This document shows, in pieces, positions 44,654 to 54,737 of a DNA stretch of 64,000 nt; position 1 is the first letter of the stretch, and every line of letters starts with the position of its first letter. Origin of the DNA: Achromobacter seleniivolatilans (lineage in GTDB: Bacteria > Pseudomonadota > Gammaproteobacteria > Burkholderiales > Burkholderiaceae_B). The stretch is from positions 2,356,001 to 2,420,000 of the forward strand of contig NZ_CP132976.1 of NCBI RefSeq assembly GCF_030864005.1, written 5' to 3'. The position numbers were made by a program, and so were the translations under genes. The notes under the pieces were generated by a model. The model was not told where the DNA came from and made no database searches. It worked only from the letters and a program-made list of their open reading frames with translations.

Positions 44654-45436
44654 ATGCACAAACACCCCGCTTTCGACGCCTCTTATTCCCGTTCAGCTGG
44701 TGCGGGATGGATGCGGTATGCGTCGCCCGCCCTGTTCTACCCGCTGGCCGGCCGGCTGATTCCGGTACTGGCGCTGGCGGCCGCGCTGTTCGCCTGCGCG
44801 GGGCTCTACGTGGGCTTGGTGATGGCGCCCACGGACAGCCAGCAGGGCGAGGTCTACCGCATTCTGTTCATTCATGTGGCAGCGGCATGGATGTCCATGT
44901 TCCTGTATCTGGTGATGGCGCTCTATGCGGCGCTGGGCCTGATCTACAACACGCGGCTGTCGTTCATGATGATGCGGGCGCTCGCCCCCACCGGCGCGCT
45001 CTTCACCTTCCTGACGCTATGGACCGGCGCGCTGTGGGGCAAGCCCACCTGGGGCACCTGGTGGGTGTGGGATGCGCGGCTGACTTCCGAACTGATTTTG
45101 CTGTTCCTGTACCTGGGTTTCATGGCCTTGCAGGCGGCGGCTGACGATACGCAACGGGCAGACCGCGGCGGCGCGATCCTGCTGTTGGCGGGCGTGGTCA
45201 ACGTACCCATCATTTATTTCTCGGTGCGCTGGTGGAGCACGCTGCACCAGGGCGCATCCATCAACTTGACAACCGCGCCCAGCATGGCGCGCATCATGGT
45301 TGCCGCGATGCTGTTGATGGTTGCCGCTTTCTGGCTCTACAGCGCGGCGACGGCATTGGCGCGGGTGCGAGGCATCATCGCCGAACGCGAACCCGGCGCG
45401 GTGCGTGCCAGGCGCCATACCCCGGAGGCGCGATGA
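44654..45436 (+). CDS. ccmC: CcmC, heme-handling membrane protein
   Basis: The 260-residue protein has six membrane helices and the tryptophan-rich heme-handling loop GTWWVWDARLTSELILLFLYLG near residue 135. The conserved His residues are in FIHVAAAW and SVRWWSTLHQG. CcmC loads heme onto CcmE. Its stop overlaps the ccmD start in an ATGA. The N-terminal 25 residues before the first helix are poorly conserved. Confidence 0.96.
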   Translation: MHKHPAFDASYSRSAGAGWMRYASPALFYPLAGRLIPVLALAAALFACAGLYVGLVMAPTDSQQGEVYRILFIHVAAAWMSMFLYLVMALYAALGLIYNTRLSFMMMRALAPTGALFTFLTLWTGALWGKPTWGTWWVWDARLTSELILLFLYLGFMALQAAADDTQRADRGGAILLLAGVVNVPIIYFSVRWWSTLHQGASINLTTAPSMARIMVAAMLLMVAAFWLYSAATALARVRGIIAEREPGAVRARRHTPEAR

Positions 45437-45609
45437 GCTGGGACACGCTGTTCTCCTTGCAGGGCCACGGTCCATACATTCTGGGGGCTTACGGCGTGAC
45501 GCTGGCGCTGATGGGCGCGGAGGTCTTTGCGCTCTGGCGCCGCGCGCGCGCCCGGCGCATGGCTGAACAGGTCCATGACGGCACAACTGGCAACGGAGAC
45601 CGCCCATGA
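45433..45609 (+). CDS. ccmD: CcmD, small heme-exporter subunit
   Basis: This 58-residue protein has one membrane helix ([23 protein letters not shown]) preceded by a short periplasmic start and followed by an Arg-rich cytoplasmic tail. This size and layout are standard for CcmD, which stabilises the CcmC-CcmE complex and is needed for release of holo-CcmE. It overlaps both neighbours by 4 bases. Confidence 0.9.
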   Translation: MSWDTLFSLQGHGPYILGAYGVTLALMGAEVFALWRRARARRMAEQVHDGTTGNGDRP

Positions 45610-46091
45610 GTCCGCGCAAGCGCCGCGCGCTAGCCATCGCGGGCGGGCTGGGTCTGCTGGTCCTGGCCACGGCGCTGGTGCTCAATGCGCTGCAATCCAA
45701 TCTGGTGTTTTTCTTCAGCCCCAGCCAGGTCGTGGCGAAGGAAGCGCCGCACAGCGGCAGTTTCCGCGTAGGCGGGCTGGTGGAACAAGGCTCGTTGCGC
45801 CGCGAGGCCGACGGCATCACGCTGAGATTTATTGTGACGGACACCGCGCATACCGTACCCGTCGCCTACCAGGGTTTGCTGCCCGATCTGTTCCGCGAAG
45901 GCAAAGGCGTGGTGGTTGCGGGCAAGCTGGGGCCGGACGGCGTGTTCCGCGCCACCGAGGTGCTGGCCAAGCACGACGAAAACTACATGCCGCCCGAAGC
46001 CGCAGACGCTATCAAACGCGCGGGCCGCAATGCCTCCGCCGACGCCACCCCGGGCGCGTCCGCCCTCAACCTGCGGCCGGAGGCCCGATGA
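45606..46091 (+). CDS. ccmE: CcmE, periplasmic heme chaperone
   Basis: The 161-residue protein has an N-terminal membrane anchor (about residues 9-29), an OB-fold domain starting FFSPSQVV and the heme-binding segment AKHDENYMP with His123 (covalent heme attachment) and Tyr127. [12 protein letters not shown] and [13 protein letters not shown] are family blocks. It ferries heme from CcmC to the CcmFHI ligation complex. The start overlaps the ccmD stop. Confidence 0.96.
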   Translation: MSPRKRRALAIAGGLGLLVLATALVLNALQSNLVFFFSPSQVVAKEAPHSGSFRVGGLVEQGSLRREADGITLRFIVTDTAHTVPVAYQGLLPDLFREGKGVVVAGKLGPDGVFRATEVLAKHDENYMPPEAADAIKRAGRNASADATPGASALNLRPEAR

Positions 46092-48157
46092 TTCCCGAGA
46101 TCGGACTGTTCAGCCTGATCCTGGCGCTGCTGACGGCGCTGGCGCAAGCCATTCTGCCGCTGATCGGAGCGGCCACCGGCTGGCAAGCGGGGCTGCGCGT
46201 GGCCCGGCCCGCCGCTGTCGGCCAGTTTTGCCTGACCACGCTGGCCTTTGGCTGCCTGGCCTGGTCTTTTGTGAACAACGATTTTTCGGTGCTGTACGTG
46301 GCCGGCAATTCCCACGCGGACCTGCCCGCTGCCTATCGTTTCGCGGCGGTTTGGGGCGGGCACGAAGGCTCGCTGGTGCTTTGGCTGTATCTATTGACCG
46401 CGTGGACCCTGGCCGTCGCCGTGTTCAGCCGCCGGCTGCCCCTGCCGTTTGCCGGACGGGTGCTGGCGGTAATGGGCTGGATCAGCGTCGGCTTTCTGCT
46501 TTTTCTGCTGTTCCTGTCGAACCCCTTTGAACGCCTGATGCCGCCAGCGATGGCGGGCCGCGACCTGAACCCGCTGCTGCAAGACCCCGGCATGATCGTG
46601 CATCCGCCTATGTTGTACATGGGCTATGTGGGATTTTCCGTGGCCTTCGCGTTTGCGATTGCCGCCTTGCTATCGGGCGAGCTGGATGCTTTGTGGGCGC
46701 GCTGGGTGCGGCCTTGGACGCTGGCTGCCTGGACGTTTTTGACCATCGGCATCTTGCTGGGCAGCGCCTGGGCGTATTACGTGCTGGGCTGGGGCGGCTG
46801 GTGGTTCTGGGACCCGGTGGAAAACGCGTCGTTCATGCCGTGGCTGGCGGGCACCGCGCTGATCCATTCGCTGATCGTGACTGAGCGGCGCGGAGCCTTC
46901 CGCAGTTGGACGGTGCTGCTGGCTATCTGCACGTTTTCGCTCAGCATCCTGGGCACCTTCCTGGTCCGGTCCGGCGTGCTGACATCGGTACACGCTTTTG
47001 CGGTGGACCCCGGGCGCGGCCTGTACATATTGGCCTTCATGACGGTAATCGTTGGCGGCTCCTTGCTGCTGTATGCGTGGCGCGCGCCCACCGTAGGCCT
47101 GGGCGGAGGTTTCTCGCTGCTGTCGCGCGAATCGCTGCTGCTATCGAACAACGTGGTGCTGACCGTGGCGGCCGGGTCCGTCCTGCTGGGCACGCTGTAT
47201 CCGGTCGTGCTGGACGTGCTGGACTGGGGCAAGATATCCATCGGCCCGCCCTACTTTGAAGCCGTCTTTGTGCCGTTGATGACGCCTGCGATCTTCCTGA
47301 TGGGAGTCGGGCCCATGGCCCGCTGGAAGCAGGCCGAAGTGCCCGAGCTGGCCCGGCGTCTGCGCGTCGCGTTTGGGGTCAGCGTGGCTACTGCCGTACT
47401 GGCGCCGCTGGCCATGCCGGGGCCGCTGCGCCTGGGTTCTCCCATGATCATCCTGGGCCTGTGGCTGGCGGCGTGGTCCGTTGCCAGCGCGGCCGTACAC
47501 GCATGGCAGCGGCTGACCGATGGTGGCGGCCAGCCGCTGCGCCGCCTGACCCGGCAGCCCAGGTCCTGGTACGGCATGCTGCTGGCGCACGCGGGCGTGG
47601 GCATTTTCATTGCCGGTGTCACCTTGGCCAATGGTTACGAGGTCAAACAGGAACTGCGCGTGGAACTGGGCGCGACCCAGAACGCAGGCGGCTATCAATT
47701 CACGTTCGCCAGCATCGGCCCAGCGCAAGGCCCAAATTACACCGCACAACGAGCGGTGTTTCCGGTAACACGCGATGGCAAGCCGGTCGTGACCCTGTAC
47801 CCGGAAAAACGCTTGTACACCGTACAAGACATGGCGCTGAGTCAGGCGGACATCGATAGCAGCTTTACCCGCGACCTGTTCGTGGCCTTGGGCGAACCGG
47901 TCAGCGACACAGCCTGGACCGTGCGCATTCAGGTCAAACCCTTCATGACCTGGATCTGGACCGGCTGCCTGTTGATGGCGCTGGGCGGCTTGCTGGCGGC
48001 GGGCGACAAGCGCTACCGCCAGCCTCAAGAGAAGCTCGCTGATCTGCCCGGCTCCGGCCTTAACCCCGTTTTGCAGCGCCGCTCGACGCCGGCGCACGCC
48101 CCCCTTCCGACGGTTGCTGCACCGCGCGCCAACCGGACCCCGCGGGAGGACTATTGA
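46088..48157 (+). CDS. ccmF: CcmF, heme lyase subunit of System I
   Basis: This 689-residue membrane protein has many helices and the WWD heme region [20 protein letters not shown] near residue 240, plus [32 protein letters not shown] and [15 protein letters not shown]. CcmF ligates heme to CxxCH thiols together with CcmH and CcmI. It is slightly long for the family because of a Pro/Arg-rich C-terminal tail. It overlaps ccmE by 4 bases, and its TGA shares its A with the ccmG ATG. Confidence 0.97.
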   Translation: MIPEIGLFSLILALLTALAQAILPLIGAATGWQAGLRVARPAAVGQFCLTTLAFGCLAWSFVNNDFSVLYVAGNSHADLPAAYRFAAVWGGHEGSLVLWLYLLTAWTLAVAVFSRRLPLPFAGRVLAVMGWISVGFLLFLLFLSNPFERLMPPAMAGRDLNPLLQDPGMIVHPPMLYMGYVGFSVAFAFAIAALLSGELDALWARWVRPWTLAAWTFLTIGILLGSAWAYYVLGWGGWWFWDPVENASFMPWLAGTALIHSLIVTERRGAFRSWTVLLAICTFSLSILGTFLVRSGVLTSVHAFAVDPGRGLYILAFMTVIVGGSLLLYAWRAPTVGLGGGFSLLSRESLLLSNNVVLTVAAGSVLLGTLYPVVLDVLDWGKISIGPPYFEAVFVPLMTPAIFLMGVGPMARWKQAEVPELARRLRVAFGVSVATAVLAPLAMPGPLRLGSPMIILGLWLAAWSVASAAVHAWQRLTDGGGQPLRRLTRQPRSWYGMLLAHAGVGIFIAGVTLANGYEVKQELRVELGATQNAGGYQFTFASIGPAQGPNYTAQRAVFPVTRDGKPVVTLYPEKRLYTVQDMALSQADIDSSFTRDLFVALGEPVSDTAWTVRIQVKPFMTWIWTGCLLMALGGLLAAGDKRYRQPQEKLADLPGSGLNPVLQRRSTPAHAPLPTVAAPRANRTPREDY

Positions 48158-48678
48158 TGCTGCGCTACCTGCTGCCGCTGGGCGCTTTCATGGCCATGGC
48201 CGTGTTTTTGGCGCTGGGCCTGTCGCGCGACCCGCGTGCCGTGCCGTCCGCCATGCTCGACAAGGCCGCTCCGCCCATCAGCTTGCCGTTGCTGCATGCG
48301 CCCGGCCAGACGTTGGACGTGCAATCGCTGCGCGGACAGGTGTGGTTGCTAAACGTATGGGCGTCCTGGTGCGGCCCCTGCCGCGACGAATTGCCAGTAC
48401 TGCGCGACGCCGCCCAGCGTCACGGCATTCCGCTATATGGTCTGAATTACAAGGACAAACCGGAAGATGCCGTGGCGTGGCTCGCTCGTAACGGCAATCC
48501 GTATATTGCGTCCGCCAGCGATACGGACGGCCGCGTCGGCATCGAATACGGCGTCTACGGCGTGCCGGAGACCTTTGTGATCGACGGCGCGGGACGCATC
48601 CGCTACAAGCAGCTCGGCCTCATCACGCCGGACATCTGGCGCACCCGGATCGAACCGATGATCGAGGCGCTGCGATGA
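48157..48678 (+). CDS. ccmG: CcmG/DsbE, thiol-disulfide reductase for apocytochrome c
   Basis: The 173-residue protein has an N-terminal membrane anchor and a thioredoxin-like domain with the active site WCGPC (Cys72, Cys75). LLNVWASW, GLNYKD and GVYGVPETFVIDG are CcmG-specific. It keeps the CxxCH cysteines reduced for heme ligation. It is coupled to ccmF and overlaps ccmH by 4 bases. Confidence 0.96.
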   Translation: MLRYLLPLGAFMAMAVFLALGLSRDPRAVPSAMLDKAAPPISLPLLHAPGQTLDVQSLRGQVWLLNVWASWCGPCRDELPVLRDAAQRHGIPLYGLNYKDKPEDAVAWLARNGNPYIASASDTDGRVGIEYGVYGVPETFVIDGAGRIRYKQLGLITPDIWRTRIEPMIEALR

Positions 48679-49148
48679 ACCTGCTGACTCGCGTTCTGAC
48701 GGCATTGTTGTTGGCAGCCAGCCTGAATCTGACGCCGTTTTCAGCCTTGGCGCAAACACCAGCGGAGCCCAAATTGACCCCGGCCGAGCAGCAACGCGCC
48801 GACCACCTGGCGCACGCCCTGCGCTGTCTGGTCTGCCAGAATCAGAGCTTGGCGGACTCCAATGCGCCGCTGGCCCACGATATGCGCAAGCTGATCCACG
48901 CGCAGTTGGCCGATGGGCGGACAGACGCCCAGATCATGCGCTTTTTTGAAGACCGCTACGGCGACTTCGTGCGGTACGACCCGCCCTTCAAACCCATCAC
49001 CTGGCTCTTGTGGCTGGGGCCATTTGCGCTGCTGGCGCTGGGCTTCTGGGTGCTGATGCGCACGCTCAAGCGCCGCAATGTCACGCGCGCGCCTTTGACT
49101 GCGGACGAGCGCGCCCGCGCCGCGCGATACCTGGATACCGGATCATGA
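48675..49148 (+). CDS. ccmH: CcmH, cytochrome c maturation thiol protein
   Basis: The 157-residue protein has a signal peptide, the LRCLVCQNQS motif (Cys51, Cys54) and a C-terminal membrane helix (WLLWLGPFALLALGFWVL). ADSNAPLAHDMRKLI and FFEDRYGDFVRYDPPF are typical. It hands apocytochrome thiols to CcmF. This is the short CcmH form; the TPR part found in E. coli CcmH is the separate ccmI gene here. Confidence 0.96.
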   Translation: MNLLTRVLTALLLAASLNLTPFSALAQTPAEPKLTPAEQQRADHLAHALRCLVCQNQSLADSNAPLAHDMRKLIHAQLADGRTDAQIMRFFEDRYGDFVRYDPPFKPITWLLWLGPFALLALGFWVLMRTLKRRNVTRAPLTADERARAARYLDTGS

Positions 49149-50440
49149 CCACGCTTTGGCTCATCGTCGTCGCGCTGTTGCTGGCGACTTTGCTGTGCTT
49201 GATTCCACCTCTGCTTCGGCGCGCCCCGCCCACGGCAACGCAACCGCCCGAGGCCGGCGTGCGCGCCTTCTATCTGGCACAGCGCGAGCAATTGCGCCGC
49301 GACTTGAACAACGGCAGCCTGAGCCCCGAGGCGCAGGCACGCGCCGAAGAAGAACTGCAACGCGACCTGCTGCAAGACCTGGAGTTGCGGCAGCCCCGCG
49401 CCACACCGATGACGGGCCAACGCGCTGGCGTGGCGGCCGCGTGCCTGTTGAGCGTCATCATTCCCGTGGCGGCGGTCCTGCTGTACGGCCAGTTGGGCAA
49501 TCCGCGCGCCGCCGTGGACGTGATCATGAAGCCCGGCGCAGAACCGCACGCCAATGACGCGGGCGACGATATGGCGCTGGCTATCAACACACTGGCCCAG
49601 CGCTTGCGCACCACGCCTGACGATGCGGATGGCTGGTACACGCTGGCGCGTTCGTACGAAACGCTGGGCCGCTATACCGATGCGGTTGCCGCCTACCAGC
49701 AGGTGCTGCGCTTGGTTCCCGGCCAGCCTGCCGTGCTGGCCGACATGGCCGATGCGTTGCTTTCGGCGAATCAAGGCACGCCGGATGCCAACGCCATTGC
49801 GGCCGTCGCCCAAGCGCTGGCCGCGCAACCGGATCAACCCAAAGCCTTGGCGCTGGCTGGCATGATGGCGCTGCGCCGCGGCGACGCCGCCGAAGCGCTG
49901 ATCCATTGGGAACGCTTGCAAACCCTGCTGCCGCCGGACTCGGAAGCGGCCCGCCAGATACAAACGAACATCGCGCAAGCCCGCGCCATGGCCTCAGGCG
50001 CTGCTCCACTGGCCGCGGCCGTCACCGCCACGCCAGCAGCCCAATCGGCGACGGGCAGCGCCAACGCGAGCACCGGCACCGCCGCAACCGCGTCCCCCGC
50101 GCGCATTGCCGGGCAGGCACGCATTGCCCCGGCGCTGCGCGATCAAGTCCAGCCGACAGACACCGTGTTCATTTTGGCGCGGCCCATCGAGGGTTCCCGC
50201 ATGCCGCTGGCCATCATGCAGCTGCGCGTGTCCGACCTGCCACGCGCCTTTGTGCTGGACGACAGCAAGGCCATGTCACCGGATGCCACGCTGTCCCGGG
50301 CCACCAAGGTTCAGGTGGAGATCCGCGTCAGCCGCTCAGGCAACGCCGCCGCCCGGCCCGGAGACCTGAGCGGCGTGCTGCCTGACGTCGGCATCCGCGC
50401 CGAGGGGTTGGAATTGGTGGCCGACACTGTCGTGCGCTGA
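49145..50440 (+). CDS. ccmI: CcmI, TPR apocytochrome c chaperone
   Basis: The 431-residue protein has two N-terminal membrane helices (near residues 4-24 and 96-115) joined by a charged cytoplasmic helix. Then come tetratricopeptide repeats (DADGWYTLARSYETLGRYTDAVAAYQQVL is a clear TPR) and a C-terminal domain of about 90 residues beginning near VFILARPIEG. An Ala/Thr-rich linker of about 50 residues joins them. It binds apocytochromes for CcmFH. It ends the 14-gene run; ttrA converges 10 bases later with no visible terminator. Confidence 0.94.
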   Translation: MTTLWLIVVALLLATLLCLIPPLLRRAPPTATQPPEAGVRAFYLAQREQLRRDLNNGSLSPEAQARAEEELQRDLLQDLELRQPRATPMTGQRAGVAAACLLSVIIPVAAVLLYGQLGNPRAAVDVIMKPGAEPHANDAGDDMALAINTLAQRLRTTPDDADGWYTLARSYETLGRYTDAVAAYQQVLRLVPGQPAVLADMADALLSANQGTPDANAIAAVAQALAAQPDQPKALALAGMMALRRGDAAEALIHWERLQTLLPPDSEAARQIQTNIAQARAMASGAAPLAAAVTATPAAQSATGSANASTGTAATASPARIAGQARIAPALRDQVQPTDTVFILARPIEGSRMPLAIMQLRVSDLPRAFVLDDSKAMSPDATLSRATKVQVEIRVSRSGNAAARPGDLSGVLPDVGIRAEGLELVADTVVR

Positions 50441-50450
50441 CCGGCACTCC

Positions 50451-53400
50451 CTAGACGCGTTCAATCCGCGCCGGCAGTCCCTGGCGCACCGCTGCGCCCG
50501 ACACCCAGTCGATCCAGACGTTGGCGTGACCGCCCCGCGTGGCGTCGCCAAACCCCAGGTCGTTCAGGTTGACGCCTGCGGCCAGCGCCGGATCATGCGG
50601 CATCGGTTTGCCATCCACCAGATGCGCTCGCGCGCCCAGTTCTGTATGCCCGTAGCCGTGCTCGATGCCAACCGCGCCCGGCTGTATGCCGTCGCGCAAC
50701 AGGGCCAGCCCCGTCACTGAGCCGCCCGGCGTCACGATGCGGATCGCGTCGCCATTGCGCAAGCCCAGCCGCTCGCCATCCTGCCGGTTGATCGACACCG
50801 GATTGTGCGGATGCACCTGACGCAACCGGTTCACGCCGATGGACATCGAGCTCATCAGGTTTGACTTGAAAGAGCTGAGCAGGAATGGCCACTGCTGCTG
50901 CGGGTATTCGGCCCGCACGTCACGGCCATCGGCCAGACGGGACGGATACCAAGTGGGGCAGCCGCTATAGCGCTCGCCCGTCAAGGCATGGCGAAAGCCC
51001 GCCAGCTCTTCGCTCCAGATCTGCAAAGGCTTGGCATAACCCTGCCGCGTCTGGCGCGCCTGGCCGTTCTGCACCCAGGCATCTTCCATCTTGTCGAAGC
51101 GGCCGCCACGGCTCATCAGCATGGCCACCTGCCGCCACTCGCCTGGCTTGAGCTTTTGCTGGAGCAGCGTCCGGTAGCGCTCGACGCCCGTCAACGCCAT
51201 GTCGTCGTCACTGGCCTCCGGAACGGCGCGGCCAGCCGAGAACGCAATGTTCGCCATGCCGCGCAGGAAGAAGTCTTCCGGCGTATCCAGCGCGTACTTG
51301 CCGCCGTCCTTGTCGGAGATTGCGTTCGCGCCAAAACCGGGCATACCCAGGCGTTTGGCACAGGCGATCAGAAAGGTCTCGACACAAACCGGTTCGTTCG
51401 TCGCCGTGCGCGCCACACGCGGCTCAACGGCAGGCCAGCGAACGGTGGACGCTTTCGCCACCACGTCGGCCCACGGCGCCGACACGCCCCAGCTTTCATA
51501 AGTCACCGTGTCCGGCACGATGTAGTCGGCCAGCGCATTGGTTTCATTGATGAAGGGGTTGATCGACACCGACAAGGGCAGGATGCGCGGGTCTTTCATC
51601 TTGTCGATGATGACGGACTTCAGGCCCGCAATGCCGTAGATCGGATTGCTCATGTGGTTGAACCAGACCTTGGCGCGATACGGGTAACCCGCCAATGCGG
51701 ACGCCAGCATCTCGGAACTCAGGCCGCCCGTGGCGGGATACCAGGGCGCGTCCGCCGGGTAGACCGGTTGGCCCGCCGCCTTCTTGCGTTTGAACTCGCT
51801 GGACTTCTCGTACGGAAAACGGTTGCGGGACAGGGCCACGCCTTTGGGCGTGGCGCGGTTGGCAAAACCGGCGATGTTATAGCGCGGGCCGGGTCCGTAG
51901 GGCGGGAACGGTCCGGCGTCCAGCACCAGACCGCCTTCCACGTTCAGATTGCCCACCAGCGTATTCAACATGGCAATCGCGTAGGCGGTATAGAACCCCG
52001 CGCCGCTCATGGTGCCCCCATGCGCATCCGCTACCGCGCGCTTGCCATAGCTGGTGAAGCGTTCGGCCAATGACGAGATCTTGGCCGCAGGCACCCCGCT
52101 CAACGCCGCGTACTCGTCCAGCGTCTTGCGATGCGATTCGTCACGCAACAAATGCAGCGATGACGTCACGCGCAGCGCGTCGGGCGCGCCTGCCATGCCT
52201 GGCGCGGCAATTCGCTCATCCACGAACAGGGTTGCGGGCGATGCGATGGTATGCGGCGCAAGCGACCCGTCCGCCAGACGCACCACGTACACATCTTCCC
52301 ACTTGTCGTCCGCGTCCGCCGGTCGCGCCCAGCCCATATCGGCCCCGCGCAAAAAACTGCCCAGACGCGGATGGCCGGCCTCGGCCACCACCAGATGGGT
52401 GGCATTGGCCCATGCCGCTTCGCCCGCCGCCTTCATCGCATTGGGGCCCGGTTGCGACAGCATGTGCGCATCAAAACGTTCGTGATCCAGAATCCAGCGG
52501 ATCAGGCCCATGGCCAGCGCCAGATCACCGGCCGGATTCACGGGCAGCCACTCATTGCCCGATCCCGCCGACAAGCTGGAAGACGCGGGCAACATGGGCG
52601 ACACCACCACATAGGTAAAGCTGTTCTCTTCCGGCCGCACCCGCGCTTCCGCCAACTGGCGGGCCTGACGCTGAAACGGGTTGCCTGCCTGCGCCGGGGC
52701 CGCACCGATGAAGAGGCCGAAACGCGCGCCGTCCCAATCGGGTTTGCCATGCGGCATGCCCTTCAGATCGCCCAAAGCGGCGCCCGCGCCCACGCGGAAA
52801 CTCTGTCCGCAATAAGACCCGTGATTGCTGAAGTTGACGGTGCCAAAGGATTGCGCGGCAAAGCGCTGAATCAGCGGCGTGCGGCCCTCGTTGGACGCGT
52901 CCGTAAACAGAAACTGGTTGACCTTGGCGCCGTACTCGGGGTTGTCTGGATCCAGCAGGGTGTCGCGGTCGAACACGGCGCGCAGCCCTTCCACATGGCC
53001 CTCGCCGAACAGGTCGCCGCCTTCGCAGACTTCCTGCACCAGTTGTTCGAACGAAATGGTCTGCCACTTGCCTTCGCCGCGTCCGCCCACCCGCTTGAGC
53101 GGTTGCAACACCCGATAGGGGCTATTCATCTGTTCCAGCATGGCAGACCCACGCGCACAGGATGTAGCGCGCCCTTCCAGGCCGTTGTCGCCGCCCAGTT
53201 GCGCATAGACCTCGCGCACCGGGGCTTCCATGGGCGCCGGCCGCGTGGTGGCCAAGGGGTGATACGGGTTACCCGCCACCCGCAGAATGCGGTTTTCCTT
53301 CGTGTCCACGCGCAAGCGCACGCCGCACTGCGTCCAGCATCCCAGGCAGCTTGAGGGGCTGACGGTCTGACCCGGCTGCGCGCTCAGAATGCCGGTCAGC

Positions 53401-53645
53401 GGATCAAGGCGGAATTCCGGCGTCAGCGAATTACCGCGCACGGCGTGCGCAGTAGGCACGCCAGCGGTGCCTTGCGCCAATCCCTTGACGGCGCGGGCAA
53501 CAGTTTCCCCATAACCCGCTGCAAACGCGGCCATCCCGCCCGCGACCACGCCGCCACGCACCATCAGCTTGCGCCGGGCCTCGTCGCGCAGCGTGTCTGG
53601 CGCGTCGCCGGTGCCGCTTTGGTCCTTGTCGTGTTGCTTATCCAT
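50451..53645 (-). CDS. ttrA: TtrA, tetrathionate reductase catalytic subunit
   Basis: This 1064-residue molybdopterin enzyme has a twin-arginine leader (ARRKLMV, Arg24-Arg25). Its Fe-S ligands are Cys100, Cys103, Cys107 and Cys163; the CLGCWTQCGVRLRVD segment and AGNPYHPLATTRP match TtrA of Salmonella. NHGSYCGQSFRVGAGAALGDLKG is another TtrA block. It reduces tetrathionate to thiosulfate in the periplasm; arsenate and selenate reductases are more distant relatives. It is last in the ttrBCA order on this strand. Assignment by family is firm, while the in vivo acceptor is not shown. Confidence 0.92.
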   Translation of the reverse strand: MDKQHDKDQSGTGDAPDTLRDEARRKLMVRGGVVAGGMAAFAAGYGETVARAVKGLAQGTAGVPTAHAVRGNSLTPEFRLDPLTGILSAQPGQTVSPSSCLGCWTQCGVRLRVDTKENRILRVAGNPYHPLATTRPAPMEAPVREVYAQLGGDNGLEGRATSCARGSAMLEQMNSPYRVLQPLKRVGGRGEGKWQTISFEQLVQEVCEGGDLFGEGHVEGLRAVFDRDTLLDPDNPEYGAKVNQFLFTDASNEGRTPLIQRFAAQSFGTVNFSNHGSYCGQSFRVGAGAALGDLKGMPHGKPDWDGARFGLFIGAAPAQAGNPFQRQARQLAEARVRPEENSFTYVVVSPMLPASSSLSAGSGNEWLPVNPAGDLALAMGLIRWILDHERFDAHMLSQPGPNAMKAAGEAAWANATHLVVAEAGHPRLGSFLRGADMGWARPADADDKWEDVYVVRLADGSLAPHTIASPATLFVDERIAAPGMAGAPDALRVTSSLHLLRDESHRKTLDEYAALSGVPAAKISSLAERFTSYGKRAVADAHGGTMSGAGFYTAYAIAMLNTLVGNLNVEGGLVLDAGPFPPYGPGPRYNIAGFANRATPKGVALSRNRFPYEKSSEFKRKKAAGQPVYPADAPWYPATGGLSSEMLASALAGYPYRAKVWFNHMSNPIYGIAGLKSVIIDKMKDPRILPLSVSINPFINETNALADYIVPDTVTYESWGVSAPWADVVAKASTVRWPAVEPRVARTATNEPVCVETFLIACAKRLGMPGFGANAISDKDGGKYALDTPEDFFLRGMANIAFSAGRAVPEASDDDMALTGVERYRTLLQQKLKPGEWRQVAMLMSRGGRFDKMEDAWVQNGQARQTRQGYAKPLQIWSEELAGFRHALTGERYSGCPTWYPSRLADGRDVRAEYPQQQWPFLLSSFKSNLMSSMSIGVNRLRQVHPHNPVSINRQDGERLGLRNGDAIRIVTPGGSVTGLALLRDGIQPGAVGIEHGYGHTELGARAHLVDGKPMPHDPALAAGVNLNDLGFGDATRGGHANVWIDWVSGAAVRQGLPARIERV

Positions 53646-53683
53646 TGCTTTGTCTTCCCAGTTCTTTCGTCTTGCGGCCGGAC

Positions 53684-54718
53684 TCAGGCCGCCATGCCAC
53701 GCGTGCGCGCGGGGAACAGTTCAAGCGCATAGGTCACGGCGGCAATCAGCGCCACGCACAGACCCAGCACCCCGACCATGCCGAGCAGGCCGTCGCTGCC
53801 CCAGGGCATCTCATACAAATACAGGCCGGCGCCATACTTGGGCACGCCTTGCACGCTCATGAAAACCACCCAACGGAAAATCCATGCGGCCGCCAGCATG
53901 GTCAGCGCCAACGTGGCAGAAGGCAGCGGCGCGGCCAGCCAGCGGGCGGGACGCTGCAACAACGCGATCATGCAAAAGGCGGTGATGACAGCGCCAGCCA
54001 GACTGATGCGCCAGATCGGAAATTCCGCGAACAACCGAAGCGCGGCGTTAAAGGACGGGTCCACGCCCATCAGGCCCAGCGCCGCCCAGGCGCCCGCGCC
54101 CAGCGCCATCATCACTACCGCAGCCAGGCTCAAGCGGCGCAGCACATCCACCGGCAGCGCCTTCAAACCGCCGGGCAGCCAGCGTCCCACCAGAAACATT
54201 GCGCCCAACGCGCCGAGCCAGGCGGTCAGCGCAAAGTTCACCGGCAGAAACACCGTGTGCCACAGGGGCCGCGAACGCAGCACCATCACTTCGGCGCCGG
54301 TATAGACAAGAATCGACATGGCCGACACGGCCAAGGCCACGCCCAGCACGCGCACCCATCCCATCCGGCCCCACCACCATGCCGCGCAGAACAGCACGGC
54401 CAGGCCGACGAATACGGGCAGCAGCAAGGCGCCCAGCCACATCCACGACCAAGGCGTGAAGTGCGCGTAGAAATGCCAGAACCGGCCCGGCTGGTGCAAG
54501 TCGGCCAGCAGCGACACCGGCGCGGCGATGGCGCTGACCAGCAGCACTGTCACCGCAGCGGGCAGCAGGCGCCTTGCGGGCGACCCGGCTTGGCCAAAAG
54601 CCGAAAAAGCGGCCGTCAGCGCCGTGGTGGCGGCAATGCCGATAAGAAAGAAGTACTGCACGGCCCAAGGCAGCCAAGCGGCGTCGTAGACCGGCGTGAG
54701 CAATTCCGAGATCTGCAT
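53684..54718 (-). CDS. ttrC: TtrC, NrfD-family membrane quinol dehydrogenase subunit
   Basis: The 344-residue protein has about nine hydrophobic helices and no heme motif, as expected for NrfD/TtrC. It opens MQISELLTPVYDAAWLPWAVQYFFLIGIAATTA. It would oxidise quinol and pass electrons to TtrB. It lies between ttrB (20 bases upstream) and ttrA (38 bases downstream). Confidence 0.9.
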   Translation of the reverse strand: MQISELLTPVYDAAWLPWAVQYFFLIGIAATTALTAAFSAFGQAGSPARRLLPAAVTVLLVSAIAAPVSLLADLHQPGRFWHFYAHFTPWSWMWLGALLLPVFVGLAVLFCAAWWWGRMGWVRVLGVALAVSAMSILVYTGAEVMVLRSRPLWHTVFLPVNFALTAWLGALGAMFLVGRWLPGGLKALPVDVLRRLSLAAVVMMALGAGAWAALGLMGVDPSFNAALRLFAEFPIWRISLAGAVITAFCMIALLQRPARWLAAPLPSATLALTMLAAAWIFRWVVFMSVQGVPKYGAGLYLYEMPWGSDGLLGMVGVLGLCVALIAAVTYALELFPARTRGMAA

Positions 54719-54737
54719 GAAAGTCCCCTTCTGTGGG

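Noticed and set aside
50988..53354. Several + strand frames opposite ttrA
   Set aside because: They are shadows of the ttrA codons. No ribosome sites or conserved domains are seen.
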